Below, one piece after another: positions 16,206 through 23,707 of a stretch of DNA of 64,000 nt (its first letter is position 1; every line of letters begins with the position of its first letter). The stretch covers positions 8,260,001 to 8,324,000 of the forward strand of contig NC_021658.1 of the NCBI RefSeq assembly GCF_000418325.1. The letters are read 5' to 3'. The DNA is from Sorangium cellulosum So0157-2. GTDB lineage: Bacteria > Myxococcota_A > Polyangia > Polyangiales > Polyangiaceae. Below the pieces are notes generated by a model that saw nothing but the letters and a program-made list of their open reading frames with translations, searched no databases and had not been told where the DNA came from. The translations under genes and the position numbers were made by a program.

Positions 16206-16807
16206 ACCGCATCGACGATCCGCGTGCCGTATTCTACCTCCGGAATCAGCCGCTCATCGAGGAGTGGGCCGCCATCGGCGAGTCCGTCGCCGACCTCGCG
16301 CACGCGTTTCTATGCTCGTGCGCGGATGGGATCGCCGACCTCGCCTCCGAGCTCTCTCCAGAGGTCGACGTCTACAAATTCCTGGAGGAAGACGAAGACT
16401 GGCCGAAGATCCTGCTGGTCTTGCCAGGGTGGTTCCCGTCGAGCCAAGCCGGGCTCGTCCCCGGCGTCGACGTCGCCCCCAGGGTCGGGGTCGGCCTGGA
16501 ATGGAACAAGTCGAGGCGTCTGAACTTCACCACCTCTCCTGCTTGCGCGTTCACGGGCGTATGGGTGGATATCGACATCGCCGGCGGCAAGGAGCTGTCG
16601 AAGAAGCTCCGCGCGGCCTTCGGAGAGGCCGGCACCCTCAAGCAGCACAAGCTCACCTCCAGCGCCTGGTGGCCCGCCTACCGCTACGAGACCGCGACAG
16701 GGGATTACTGGAACGATCTCACCCCCTACCGCGAACAGCTCATCCAGTCGGTGCGGTCCCACTGGATGGAGTTCGCGCCGCGGATCCGGGACGTGCTGGC
16801 GGGCTGA
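16202..16807 (+). CDS. Unknown protein coupled to the PD-(D/E)XK nuclease
   Basis: A 201-residue protein starting with ATG inside the stop codon of the nuclease gene (ATGA). No named domain is recognised. It has an acidic segment (KFLEEDEDWPKILLVLPGW), a central beta-rich part (GVGLEWNKSRRLNFTTSPAC, VWVDIDIAGG) and an aromatic C-terminus with SSAWWPAYRYE. There are no membrane segments or signal peptide, so it should be cytoplasmic. Size, acidity and coupling suggest an accessory, recognition or inhibitor subunit for the nuclease. Pairs of this type are known beside PDDEXK_20 proteins, but I do not know a characterised example. Confidence 0.75.
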   Translation: MNRIDDPRAVFYLRNQPLIEEWAAIGESVADLAHAFLCSCADGIADLASELSPEVDVYKFLEEDEDWPKILLVLPGWFPSSQAGLVPGVDVAPRVGVGLEWNKSRRLNFTTSPACAFTGVWVDIDIAGGKELSKKLRAAFGEAGTLKQHKLTSSAWWPAYRYETATGDYWNDLTPYREQLIQSVRSHWMEFAPRIRDVLAG

Positions 16808-16849
16808 GCGCCTAGCGCCGTACGCCTCGGTGGAGCGCCGCGGCAGCCG

Positions 16850-17010
16850 CGCTCCCCTCCCCTCCTCCTTCGCAGAGCGAACGCAGAGCGACACCGGCGC
16901 CCGCAGCGCCGGCGCGAGCTCGCCGTGGCTCGACGAGAGCGCGGCGAGCGCCCGGCGAGCGCCCGGCGAGCGCCCCTGCGCGACGCCGGGTCGCCACCGC
17001 GACCTCGTGG
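16850..17010 (-). pseudogene. Fragment of the 272-aa unknown gene family
   Basis: The minus strand reads ALAALSSSHGELAPALRAPV, close to ALVALSSSHAELASALRDQV of the gene at 22494-23312. The DNA match runs over about 120 bases with small indels and then ends. It is the N-terminal third of that gene without start or rest. It fills most of the gap between the nuclease operon and the isochorismatase-like gene. Confidence 0.7.
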
Positions 17011-17076
17011 CCTGACATGCGGGGAGCCTCGGCCGCCCATCGGTCGGCCAAGTGGATCGGGGTCGGAACGAGCCGT

Positions 17077-17640
17077 TCAACGGGGCGCCGTACGCGCGCC
17101 ACGCGCTGGCCACTCCGCGCACGTGACGATCTCCGCGCCCCTGCCGCGAAAGACGGTGTTGACGAGGAGCTCGTGCACCGCCGGGTCCGGGTCGGCGCAC
17201 CCGTCGCGGAGCACGGTCAGCCCGTAGCCCCGGTCCGACGCGTCGTAGAACGTGGCCGCGACCATGGCGCTCGTCGCGACGCCGGTGAGGGCGAGCGAGT
17301 CCACGCCGCGGGCGCGGAGCACCAGATCGAGATCCGTTCCTGCGAACGCGCTCGTGCGCCGCTTGAGCACGACGACGTCGTCCGCGGTGACCTCCAGCGC
17401 GACCTCCGTACCCGGCGAGCCCTCGTGGAACAGGTCACCGGCCCGGTGGAAGGCCGCGAAGACCTCACCCGCCAGGTCCGCGCCGTTGGCCCGAAACGCG
17501 GTACGCACGAACACCACCAGCACCCCGGCTGCGCGGGCTCGCGGCAGCAGCTCGGTGACCGGCGGCACCACGGCCTTCGCGAACGGGTAGTTGTTGAGGA
17601 CCCCGACCTGGAGGTCACCGACGATCAGCGCGCTACGCAT
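17077..17640 (-). CDS. Isochorismatase-like hydrolase lacking the catalytic Cys
   Basis: A 187-residue protein of the isochorismatase/nicotinamidase fold. The triad positions D9 (VGDLQVGV) and K93 (VVLKRRTSAF) are present, as is the cis-peptide segment TGVAT. The nucleophile position of the cysteine-hydrolase subgroup, normally Cys in GVATNxCV, is Met (M126, GVATSAMVA). So it is unlikely to be a nicotinamidase or other Cys-dependent amidase; it could act like true isochorismatases that need no Cys, or be inactive. The ATG at 17640 starts directly at the conserved beta strand; a longer frame upstream lacks homology. The gene stands alone between a pseudogene and a repeat-containing gap. Confidence 0.85.
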   Translation of the reverse strand: MRSALIVGDLQVGVLNNYPFAKAVVPPVTELLPRARAAGVLVVFVRTAFRANGADLAGEVFAAFHRAGDLFHEGSPGTEVALEVTADDVVVLKRRTSAFAGTDLDLVLRARGVDSLALTGVATSAMVAATFYDASDRGYGLTVLRDGCADPDPAVHELLVNTVFRGRGAEIVTCAEWPARGARTAPR

Positions 17641-18065
17641 GGTGCGAGCTTCTCCACCCAGCGGTTCACCGTCAACAGCATCCCGAGGGACGAGCACCGC
17701 GCATGCCGTCGCGATGCCCATTTCATCTCTCCCCTCTGTGCTCTCTGTGCCTCCGTGGTTCGAATCTCTTCATTCTCGGGCGTTTCAAGCCGATCGGTGC
17801 TCCAGGTTGCCGATGGAAGCCTCTGGTGAATGCAAGAAGCACTGCGGGTACGCTTGGTGCTACCAGGCCAGGGGGCGCTCGGGGGCTCAGGGAGCCTGGT
17901 ACAGAGGGGGCCGGCCGCCGGGAGGCGTTCCCGAGGCCCGAACGGCGCTCCGCAGTACGGCCGGGAGGCGGGTCGACCCTCGTCGAGCGCTTGTCTCTGC
18001 GGCCCTGGCATGCCGCTCGCAACCAAGCTCCGCGCGCGACGTACCGCGTCGCGTGGAGGTGGACT
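17641..18065. other. Intergenic region with a dispersed CTCTGTGCCTCCGTGG repeat
   Basis: About 425 bases. 17731-17765 holds the repeat listed separately. From about 17990 the sequence becomes the conserved leader of the lipoprotein cassette (shared with the other two copies). Between them (17830-17980) I see nothing convincing. Confidence 0.6.
17731..17765. repeat. Dispersed CTCTGTG / CCTCCGTGG repeat
   Basis: The plus strand reads CTCTGTGCTCTCTGTGCCTC followed by CGTGGTTCG. This is a GC-balanced 7/8-base periodic sequence that I remember as a widely scattered intergenic element in several bacterial phyla. It lies upstream of the isochorismatase-like gene. No gene can be drawn through it. 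Confidence 0.6.
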
Positions 18066-18593
18066 GTGCATACCAGAATCGGCGTCGCCCTGGCCGCGCT
18101 CATGGGAGCGCCGGCTTGCGGAGCGGCAGACGAACCGAGCGCGGCGGGAGACGAGGGCGGAGCGGAGGAGGCCGGCCTTCCGCCGCGTCCGTTCGAGCTG
18201 AGCCTCGACCCGGAGAAGCCCGCAATCCCGCAGATCGTGGCGGCCGGGCGGCATGAGCTTGCCGCGGCGTGCGCCGACGACCCCGAGGTGTCGATCCGCA
18301 TCTTCAACCCGCTCGACGCGGGCGCGTATACGGACGTCCCCTGCGCCGCGGTGCTCTGCGACGTCGAGGACGGCGCGGCGCCTGCCAGCGTCGAGGGCGG
18401 CCAGTCCATCGGAGAGGTCCAGCAGCGATGGAGCCCGTTTGGCCTGGTTTGCACCATCATCACCACGGGATCAGGGCTCTTCTCGACCTACGCCGTGTGT
18501 CCTCGTGCCAGGAACCCACACGACAGACGGAACTGCGACCGGCTGACGACCGGAGGTTTCACCGCCCTCGGCGCGCTGTGCCTCTTCATCTGA
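18066..18593 (+). CDS. Cassette copy 1: lipoprotein of an undescribed family
   Basis: A 175-residue lipoprotein. GTG start 6 bases after GGAGG, then a short signal peptide with lipobox GAPAC and an acidic linker (GDEGGAEEAGL). The conserved body includes FELSLDPEKPAIPQI, AAGRHELAAACAD, a FNPLDAGAY segment, and near the C-terminus CPRARNPHDRRNCD followed by a hydrophobic end. Six cysteines are visible, some likely in disulfides. Paralogues lie at 21194-21733 and 40497-41027. No known domain is recognised. It is followed 8 bases later by a small membrane protein gene, as are the two paralogues, and its leader is conserved with theirs. Location: outer or inner membrane surface. Function unknown. 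Confidence 0.8.
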   Translation: MHTRIGVALAALMGAPACGAADEPSAAGDEGGAEEAGLPPRPFELSLDPEKPAIPQIVAAGRHELAAACADDPEVSIRIFNPLDAGAYTDVPCAAVLCDVEDGAAPASVEGGQSIGEVQQRWSPFGLVCTIITTGSGLFSTYAVCPRARNPHDRRNCDRLTTGGFTALGALCLFI

Positions 18594-18601
18594 CGGGACC
18601 T

Positions 18602-18823
18602 ATGCAGGGCCAGTTCCGAGCTCTCGGCATGCTCGTCTCTGGGGGCGTCATCATCGCCTCGAACGTGCTCGCCTACACGAGCGTCCCCCGGGGCGGCCGC
18701 TTCGGTATGGTCGATCTGCTGCACTTCGCGCTCCCCGTGGCCATCTACTGCCTGGTGAACTTCGCAATGGACGAAGGCCGAGCCCGCGAGCGGCGCGCCC
18801 GCGGGCTCAGGGATGAGGAGTAG
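18602..18823 (+). CDS. Cassette copy 1: small membrane protein with DEGRxRERRARG tail
   Basis: A 73-residue protein with two hydrophobic segments (ALGMLVSGGVIIASNVLA and LLHFALPVAIYCLVNFAM) and a basic, charged C-terminal tail DEGRARERRARGLRDEE. The tail core is shared exactly in pattern with the two paralogues at 20959-21183 and 40281-40493, while the hydrophobic parts vary, so the tail is the functional signature. It starts 8 bases after the lipoprotein stop. The tail should face the cytoplasm by the positive-inside rule. No known family recognised. Confidence 0.78.
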   Translation: MQGQFRALGMLVSGGVIIASNVLAYTSVPRGGRFGMVDLLHFALPVAIYCLVNFAMDEGRARERRARGLRDEE

Positions 18824-19296
18824 CCGCGCCCGCGCGGATCGCCGGACGACTCGCCGCGCCAGGCGCACGACCAGCGCCCGGAGAGCCGCCGCTCGGCCAG
18901 GAAGCCCCAGGCGAGCCCCCGGCGGCGCTGCGCCTCGACCACGCGGAGCGGGACCGCATCCATCGGGTGCCCCGTCACCCGCACCTGACGCGCACGTCCT
19001 CCCGGACAGCGCACCTATCAGGCAACGTTCAGCGCTCGAGACCAAAGTCGAGCACTACCCTCCGAGGTGCGCTCCGGAGCGGTTCCGATCCCGCCGGTGC
19101 GCTCTGCTTTGCGCGTCGGAGGGGTGCCGACCCCGCCCGAGCGCTCTGTTTTGGTAGTGGTCGCGTTTGCCTGAAACGCGACCACCCCGCGCCAACTGCG
19201 ACCACTTCGCCGGAAGGCGCTCGGCGCGTGCATACGCCCATAGCGGACGTGTTCGATTTATTGACGCCGAGCTCGCACGGGCAGACGCTTCGCTAC
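18824..19296. other. Intergenic region with first copy of a 107-bp repeat
   Basis: About 470 bases. 18830-19010 on the minus strand has a frame with TGHPMDAVPLRVVEAQRRRG that looks like a fragment of a mobile-element protein, but I cannot name it. 19048-19154 is a repeat described separately. The remainder up to the next start carries no recognised element. Confidence 0.5.
19048..19154. repeat. 107-bp dispersed repeat, copy A
   Basis: Matches 21920-22027 in the same orientation over the whole length with scattered substitutions. Internally it is built from two to three diverged units of about 38 bases, each holding GCGCTCTG(C/T)TTTG and CGGAGGG(G/C)TxCCGACCCCG. No coding sense on either strand is convincing. 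Confidence 0.75.
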
Positions 19297-20442
19297 ATGG
19301 TGGGCGAGAAATTCGCGAGCGCGCGGGCGGCAATGACTATGGTTGGGATGGCGGCTACCGTGAGCCTCGGCTGCGAGCAGCTCATCGACGCTCGCTGGGA
19401 TGAGTACACCGCCATCGTAGAAGGAGCAGGCGGCTCCGGTGGCGGCGGAGGGACCGGCGGAGTGCACTCGGGGACGGGTACGCACGGCGGTGGCGGCTCG
19501 GGGATAGGCGGCTTCGGGGCTGGCGGCGCTGGCTCTGGAGGCGGAACCGGTGGCGGTCCCCTGCCAGTTCCGGTGACGTGGCCGGACTCGGGGACGAAAC
19601 GCTGCTCGGATGGGACGACCGAGCTGGGGGAGTGCCCGGGACCGTCGGAGCCCTTCTTCGGACAGGACGGGAACTACGAGATCGCCGTTCCCTCCTACAC
19701 GGAACGCGACGGCACCGTGATGGATTCGGTGACCGGGCTCGTATGGGAGAAGGTGACGGAGAACGTGACCTTCACTTTTGCTGGCGCGCAGGAGCACTGC
19801 GCGGACCTCGCTGCCCAGCAGCTCGGAGGCCTCGCGACGTGGCGCCTGCCTACACGGCGCGAACTCGTCTCCATCCTGGATTTCGGCCATACCACCGCGT
19901 TCCAAGACATCTTCACGATCAACCAGGACAGCTTCTACTGGACCTCGACCGACGCCGCCGCACATACCTCGCTCAGGTGGGCCGTAAAAGCCATCAATGG
20001 GTCCGTCGAGCTCGTCGCTAAAACCTCGATCCGTCGAGCAATATGCGTCGGGGGCGAGAGCGGGATGGCGCAGCCCGACCTGTCGTTCGGCGAGGATTGG
20101 GTGCTCGACCGCTCGACGGGGCTCGTCTGGCAACGTTTCCCCTCGACTAGCTTCGCCTGGAGCGACGCGCTCACGCATTGCGAGGAACTCACCCTCGCCG
20201 GCAAGAGCGACTGGCGGCTCCCGAATGCGAAAGAGCTGCTCTCGATCGTCGATGATCGGCGATCCGACCCGGCGATCGACCTGGAAGCTTTCCCGGGGGC
20301 GCCTATCGGTGGCTTCTGGTCGTCCACGCCTGTCATCAACAACGCCGAGCGGGCCGTCCTCGTCAGCTTCTCGAACGGCACATCGGAGGATCATGCGGTC
20401 AGCGATCGGCGGATCGCGCGCTGCGTTCGCTCCGACGAGTGA
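19297..20442 (+). CDS. Lipoprotein with two DUF1566 (Lcl C-terminal-like) domains
   Basis: A 381-residue protein. A short hydrophobic N-terminus (TMVGMAATVSLGCEQ) gives a lipoprotein signal, followed by a Gly/Ser linker to about residue 90. Two DUF1566 repeats follow: the first with DSVTGLVWEKV, ATWRLPTRRELVSILD and FYWTSTD; the second with DRSTGLVWQRF, SDWRLPNAKELLSIVDD and GFWSSTP. This is the standard TGLxW...WRLPxxxEL...WSS pattern of the family, thought to be an extracellular ligand- or carbohydrate-binding module. The start is the first ATG before the signal; no strong ribosome site is seen. The gene lies between two inverted lipoprotein cassettes. Confidence 0.82.
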   Translation: MVGEKFASARAAMTMVGMAATVSLGCEQLIDARWDEYTAIVEGAGGSGGGGGTGGVHSGTGTHGGGGSGIGGFGAGGAGSGGGTGGGPLPVPVTWPDSGTKRCSDGTTELGECPGPSEPFFGQDGNYEIAVPSYTERDGTVMDSVTGLVWEKVTENVTFTFAGAQEHCADLAAQQLGGLATWRLPTRRELVSILDFGHTTAFQDIFTINQDSFYWTSTDAAAHTSLRWAVKAINGSVELVAKTSIRRAICVGGESGMAQPDLSFGEDWVLDRSTGLVWQRFPSTSFAWSDALTHCEELTLAGKSDWRLPNAKELLSIVDDRRSDPAIDLEAFPGAPIGGFWSSTPVINNAERAVLVSFSNGTSEDHAVSDRRIARCVRSDE

Positions 20443-20479
20443 GCACGTGCCTCCCGTTCTCCAGGATGAGCCGCACACG

Positions 20480-20832
20480 CATGTGGCGGCCCGGCCGGCA
20501 TCACCGACGACGTGTGGACCGTGGACGAGCTCGCGGAGGCGCAGCTGACCGAGCCGGCCAGCGAGGCCCCGAAGGCACAGCCGCTCCGTCATCGCGAGCC
20601 CTGGGCGCCAGCGCGCAAGCTTCCGAGCGGCAGGGGCTTCCTGCGCCTCGTGACGGAGCCGACGCCCGCGCAGCGGCGCCCGCAGCGCGCTCCGGAACCC
20701 CCGCCGTCGGCGCCTCCGGTCCAGGCTGCTCCGCCGCCTCTTCCGGTGGCGCCGGCCGGTCCGGTCCAGCTCAACCTGTTCTCCTGGAAGCCCGGCCCGA
20801 CGGACACGCCGGCGGAGGCTCGTCACCGGTAG
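20480..20832 (+). pseudogene. Probable 3' remnant of a transposase
   Basis: Directly after a stop at about 20466 a frame opens with PAGITDDVWTVDELAEA, which resembles the AGITDHVWTxEEL C-terminal end I associate with IS1-type transposases of myxobacteria. It runs on with a Pro/Ala-rich tail (PPPSAPPVQAAPP, QLNLFSWKPGP) to a stop at 20832. No catalytic DDE part exists upstream. The identification rests on one motif and is uncertain; an expressed 106-residue Pro-rich protein from the GTG at 20512 is the alternative. Confidence 0.4.
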
Positions 20833-20958
20833 GACCAAACGCTCCCAGGCGATCTTTCTCTATCAGAGCGGCTGGGGTGTGCGTGCGCTCCCCCGCGCGA
20901 GCGCCGTGCGGCGGCTCGTGGGCCGGCGAGCTCGCCGCGTCGTCAGCGGGCCGGGTGC

Positions 20959-21183
20959 CTAGTCGGGGTCGGGCACCCCACGGGCGCGCCGCTCGCGGAC
21001 CCGACCTTCATCCATGCTGAGTTGCACGATCAGGTAGATCCAGAGCGGGAAGAGCGTCCGCACGACGTCTACGATCCTCCCTAGCGAGGGAGAATGTGCG
21101 TCGTGGCAAACAACGGCCGGGGCTCCGAGCGCGACGCCACAGACCACGATGCCGATCGTCCTTAGCGGCTGGGGGACAATCAT
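20959..21183 (-). CDS. Cassette copy 2: small membrane protein with DEGRxRERRARG tail
   Basis: A 74-residue protein with two hydrophobic stretches (TIGIVVCGVALGAPAVV and TLFPLWIYLIVQLSM) and the tail DEGRVRERRARGVPDPD. It starts 10 bases after the stop of the lipoprotein at 21194-21733, with GGAG in front of the ATG, so the two are co-translated. It is paralogous to 18602-18823 and 40281-40493; only the tail pattern is strictly kept. No named domain. Confidence 0.78.
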   Translation of the reverse strand: MIVPQPLRTIGIVVCGVALGAPAVVCHDAHSPSLGRIVDVVRTLFPLWIYLIVQLSMDEGRVRERRARGVPDPD

Positions 21184-21193
21184 GACCGCTCCG

Positions 21194-21733
21194 CTAGAAC
21201 GGGACGGCGCACAGGAGGCCCATGGCGACTCCGCCCCAGAGCCCGGTGTCGTCGCACCGCTGACGCGCCCTCGCGGTCCTGGCCCGCGGACACACCGCGT
21301 AGCGCAACGTCAAGAGAGAGCCGCCAGCGTAAAGGCCGCACATCAGGAGGCTGATCGGGCCGATGGCCTGCTGGACGTCTCCGGTCGGCTCGTCGCCATC
21401 GGAGACGGGCATGGCGTTCTCATCCTGCGCCGCGGCGTCATCGAGCACCGAGGCGCAGGGCACGTCCGCGTAGGCTCCCGGGTCGAGCGGGTCGAAGAAG
21501 CGGATCGCCGCTTCGGGACGGTCGGCGCACGCCGCGGCGAGCTCGTGCCGCCCGGCCGCCACGATCTGCGGGATCGCGGGCTCCTCCGGGTCGAGGCTCA
21601 GCTCGACGTGGCGCGTCGAAAGGCCGGCCTCCTCCGCTCTGCCCTCCTCTCCCGCCGCGCTCGGTTCGTCCGCTGCTCCGCAGGCCGGCGCTCCCATGAG
21701 CGCGGCCACGGCCAGGGTGATCCCGGTGTGCAC
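21194..21733 (-). CDS. Cassette copy 2: lipoprotein of an undescribed family
   Basis: A 179-residue lipoprotein paralogous to 18066-18593. GTG start after GGAGG, lipobox GAPAC, acidic linker (GEEGRAEEAGL), conserved body HVELSLDPEEPAIPQI, AAGRHELAAACAD, FFDPLDPGAYADVPCAS, and CPRARTARARQRCD near the end. It differs from copy 1 in the middle (DDAAAQDENAMPV) and in the hydrophobic C-terminus. The 70 bases before the start are nearly the same as before copies 1 and 3. Function unknown. Confidence 0.8.
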   Translation of the reverse strand: MHTGITLAVAALMGAPACGAADEPSAAGEEGRAEEAGLSTRHVELSLDPEEPAIPQIVAAGRHELAAACADRPEAAIRFFDPLDPGAYADVPCASVLDDAAAQDENAMPVSDGDEPTGDVQQAIGPISLLMCGLYAGGSLLTLRYAVCPRARTARARQRCDDTGLWGGVAMGLLCAVPF

Positions 21734-22493
21734 GTACCACCTCCACGCGACGCATTCCGTCGCGCGCGGGGCTTTGTTGCCAGCGGCATGCCAGGGCCGC
21801 ATGTAGCAGCGCGCATGGGCCCAGGGCAGGGTGAAGTCGTCGAGCTCGTCCCGTTGGCCGAGGCCATCGCGACCATCGCCAAGAACGAAGGGCGCGCCCC
21901 GAGCAACCCCACCACCCAACATCGAGCACCAACCTATGTGGTGCGCTCCGGAGCGGTTCCGACCCCGCCGGTCCGCTCTGCTTTGCGCCTCGGAGGGCTT
22001 CCGACCCCGTTCGAACGCTCTGTTTTGCGCTTCGGAGGGGTCCGGCCCCCCCTTCTGGCACAAGATCACGCGGTTTTGCGGGTATTTTGGCACAGAATTT
22101 CGGTTTACAATGCGTTCTCTGGCACAATCCTGCCCAGAAAGACGCTCCGCGGAGCGATCTCGAGGGGTCCGGACCCCGGTGTGTCGCAATGCATTGCGTT
22201 TGTGCCGGTGCCGGACCCCCCCACCTGGCACATGCCAAGGCGGCTTGGCACAGATCGTACGGGGCGTGGGGAGCTCGCTCTGCCACGAGCGCGGCTCGCC
22301 CCGTCACGAGGCGCTGGGCGCTCGCGGCGGGCAGAGGAGAACGGGACCGGACGCCGGGATGCTCGCGCGCGGCGCCGGAGGACGCCATCGGCGGGTGCCG
22401 GGGGCATGCTCTCCGGGCGGGCGGTGACGGGTGGAGGACGAATCGGCGGGAGGTCGGAGCGCCCCCAGCGGGCGCGCGCGGCGCGAGCGCGCC
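21734..22493. other. Long intergenic region with repeats and AT-rich TGGCACA motifs
   Basis: About 760 bases. 21734-21900 is the cassette leader, shared with copy 3, including the end of a decayed frame ending DELDDFTLP. 21920-22027 is the second 107-bp repeat. 22050-22260 is unusually AT-rich and carries five TGGCACA words (near 22056, 22088, 22120, 22226, 22245) with GGTCCGGxCCCC between them; the spacing to a GC dinucleotide does not fit a sigma-54 promoter. 22270-22490 shows nothing. Confidence 0.6.
21920..22027. repeat. 107-bp dispersed repeat, copy B
   Basis: Partner of 19048-19154. It continues into a third internal unit (GCGCTTCGGAGGGGTCCGG) not complete in copy A. It lies upstream of cassette copy 2, whereas copy A lies downstream of cassette copy 1, so it did not move simply as part of the cassette. 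Confidence 0.75.
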
Positions 22494-23312
22494 TCAGAGG
22501 TCGGCGGCCACCGGCGCGGCGGTCGGCGCGTCGGCCAGAGGCGGCGCTGTCGCCTCGTCCTCGGGCTTGCCGCTCTTCCGCGCCGCGCCCCGGCCGCTCG
22601 GCCCGACGCTCCAGCCCGCGAGCGGCGCGAGCAGCTTGTCGGCGAGCTCCTGCGTCTCGGGCTCGTCGGGCTCGACCGCGCCGATCACCTTGATCACGTA
22701 CGCGCGCAGCGCCTCGGTGAAGGCGTCGAGCGCCTCGCGCACGCTCGGCGGCGCCGCCGCGGCCGCGGCCGCGGGCGCCGTGACGCCGAGCGCCTTGCCG
22801 TACGCCGCGTGCGCGGCCTCGAGGCCGGCGAGGAAGCGCTTGCCGCCGAGCGCCTCGATGCGCGCGTCGAGGCCGTTCTTGCGGATCCGCTGCAACCGGA
22901 GCTCGCTCTCGGACCATTCGAGGAGGTACGTGAGCTGAAGGAACTTGAGGCCTCCGGTGAAGATCGCCGCCTTGAGCGAGCTCGCCTCCGCGGCCTCGGG
23001 CGCGCCCGGCGGCAGCTTGGTGAACGCGGTCAGGAAGTCGTGGAGACCGCTCCAGCACCCGTCGAGGACACGGTCGCACTGGACCGTATCCTCGCTCGCC
23101 TCCCCTCCCTCGGAGAGCGACACCTGATCGCGCAGCGCCGACGCGAGCTCGGCGTGGCTCGACGAGAGCGCGACGAGCGCCCGCGCGATGCCCTTCGCGA
23201 GCTGCCTCTTCACGGGCTTCGCCACCGTGACGAGCTGCTCGCCCAGCGCCATGGCCCCGACCGCGGTGAACCGGGGGACCTGGACAACTTCAGAAGCGGT
23301 GTATTTGCTCAT
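22494..23312 (-). CDS. Unknown 272-aa helical protein, intact member of a fragmented family
   Basis: A 272-residue protein with no recognised domain. The first 60 residues (VPRFTAVGAMALGEQLVTVA, then ALVALSSSHAELASALRDQV) are the best conserved part, being present as a fragment at 16850-17010 and as a start-codon remnant at 43760-43925. The middle is predicted mostly helical (GLHDFLTAFTKLPPG, FLQLTYLLEWSESELRLQRI); the C-terminal 45 residues are Ala/Pro-rich. No signal peptide or clear membrane helix. The ATG follows GAGG by 8 bases. It is upstream-adjacent to radC on the same strand, after a 395-base gap. Function unknown. Confidence 0.72.
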   Translation of the reverse strand: MSKYTASEVVQVPRFTAVGAMALGEQLVTVAKPVKRQLAKGIARALVALSSSHAELASALRDQVSLSEGGEASEDTVQCDRVLDGCWSGLHDFLTAFTKLPPGAPEAAEASSLKAAIFTGGLKFLQLTYLLEWSESELRLQRIRKNGLDARIEALGGKRFLAGLEAAHAAYGKALGVTAPAAAAAAAPPSVREALDAFTEALRAYVIKVIGAVEPDEPETQELADKLLAPLAGWSVGPSGRGAARKSGKPEDEATAPPLADAPTAAPVAADL

Positions 23313-23707
23313 GAGATCACCCTCGTCCGTGCAGGAGCGCGAGATTGCGCTGCTATGCCGGACGGGCCGGCGTCGTTTATTCATGACGCGAAGAGAGGTG
23401 TCCAGAGCGAAGTGGACGAGAAGATGGGTTATAGAAGAAGCTCGGGTGTCGAATTCCTGCCGTGCGCGGGGGCGCGCGGGGAACGCGCGGGGAAAGAGAT
23501 GGGGGAGAAGAATGAGGGATGTTGAGGAGATAGCGGGGTTGGCACCGATCTGGCCAGGTGGGGAGCAGGAGGCGCGCTGTCCGGTCCGGGGAGGACCCGT
23601 CGAAAGAGTGCTTTCGTCGGGGGCGACGTTCTCGTGATGTCGATGGCGCCATTCTCGACGTACAGATCCGGCGGCGGTGAATCTGCGGCTGCCGAGACCC
23701 GGACGGG
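23313..23707. other. Intergenic region, promoter of the 272-aa gene
   Basis: About 395 bases. 23313-23440 is duplicated (with changes) at 43790-43925. 23440-23640 is comparatively C/T-rich on the minus strand without a gene. No terminator hairpin is obvious after radC. Confidence 0.5.

Noticed and set aside
17750..17775. tRNA T-loop (GGTTCGAATC)
   Set aside because: No acceptor, D or anticodon arms can be folded around it; it belongs to the dispersed repeat.
18269..18600. Alternative frame upstream of the small membrane protein in cassette 1
   Set aside because: It overlaps the conserved lipoprotein; paralogues start at the equivalent of 18602.
22040..22260. Sigma-54 promoter at the TGGCACA words
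   Set aside because: The -24 GG and -12 GC spacing of 10 bases is not met at any of the five words.
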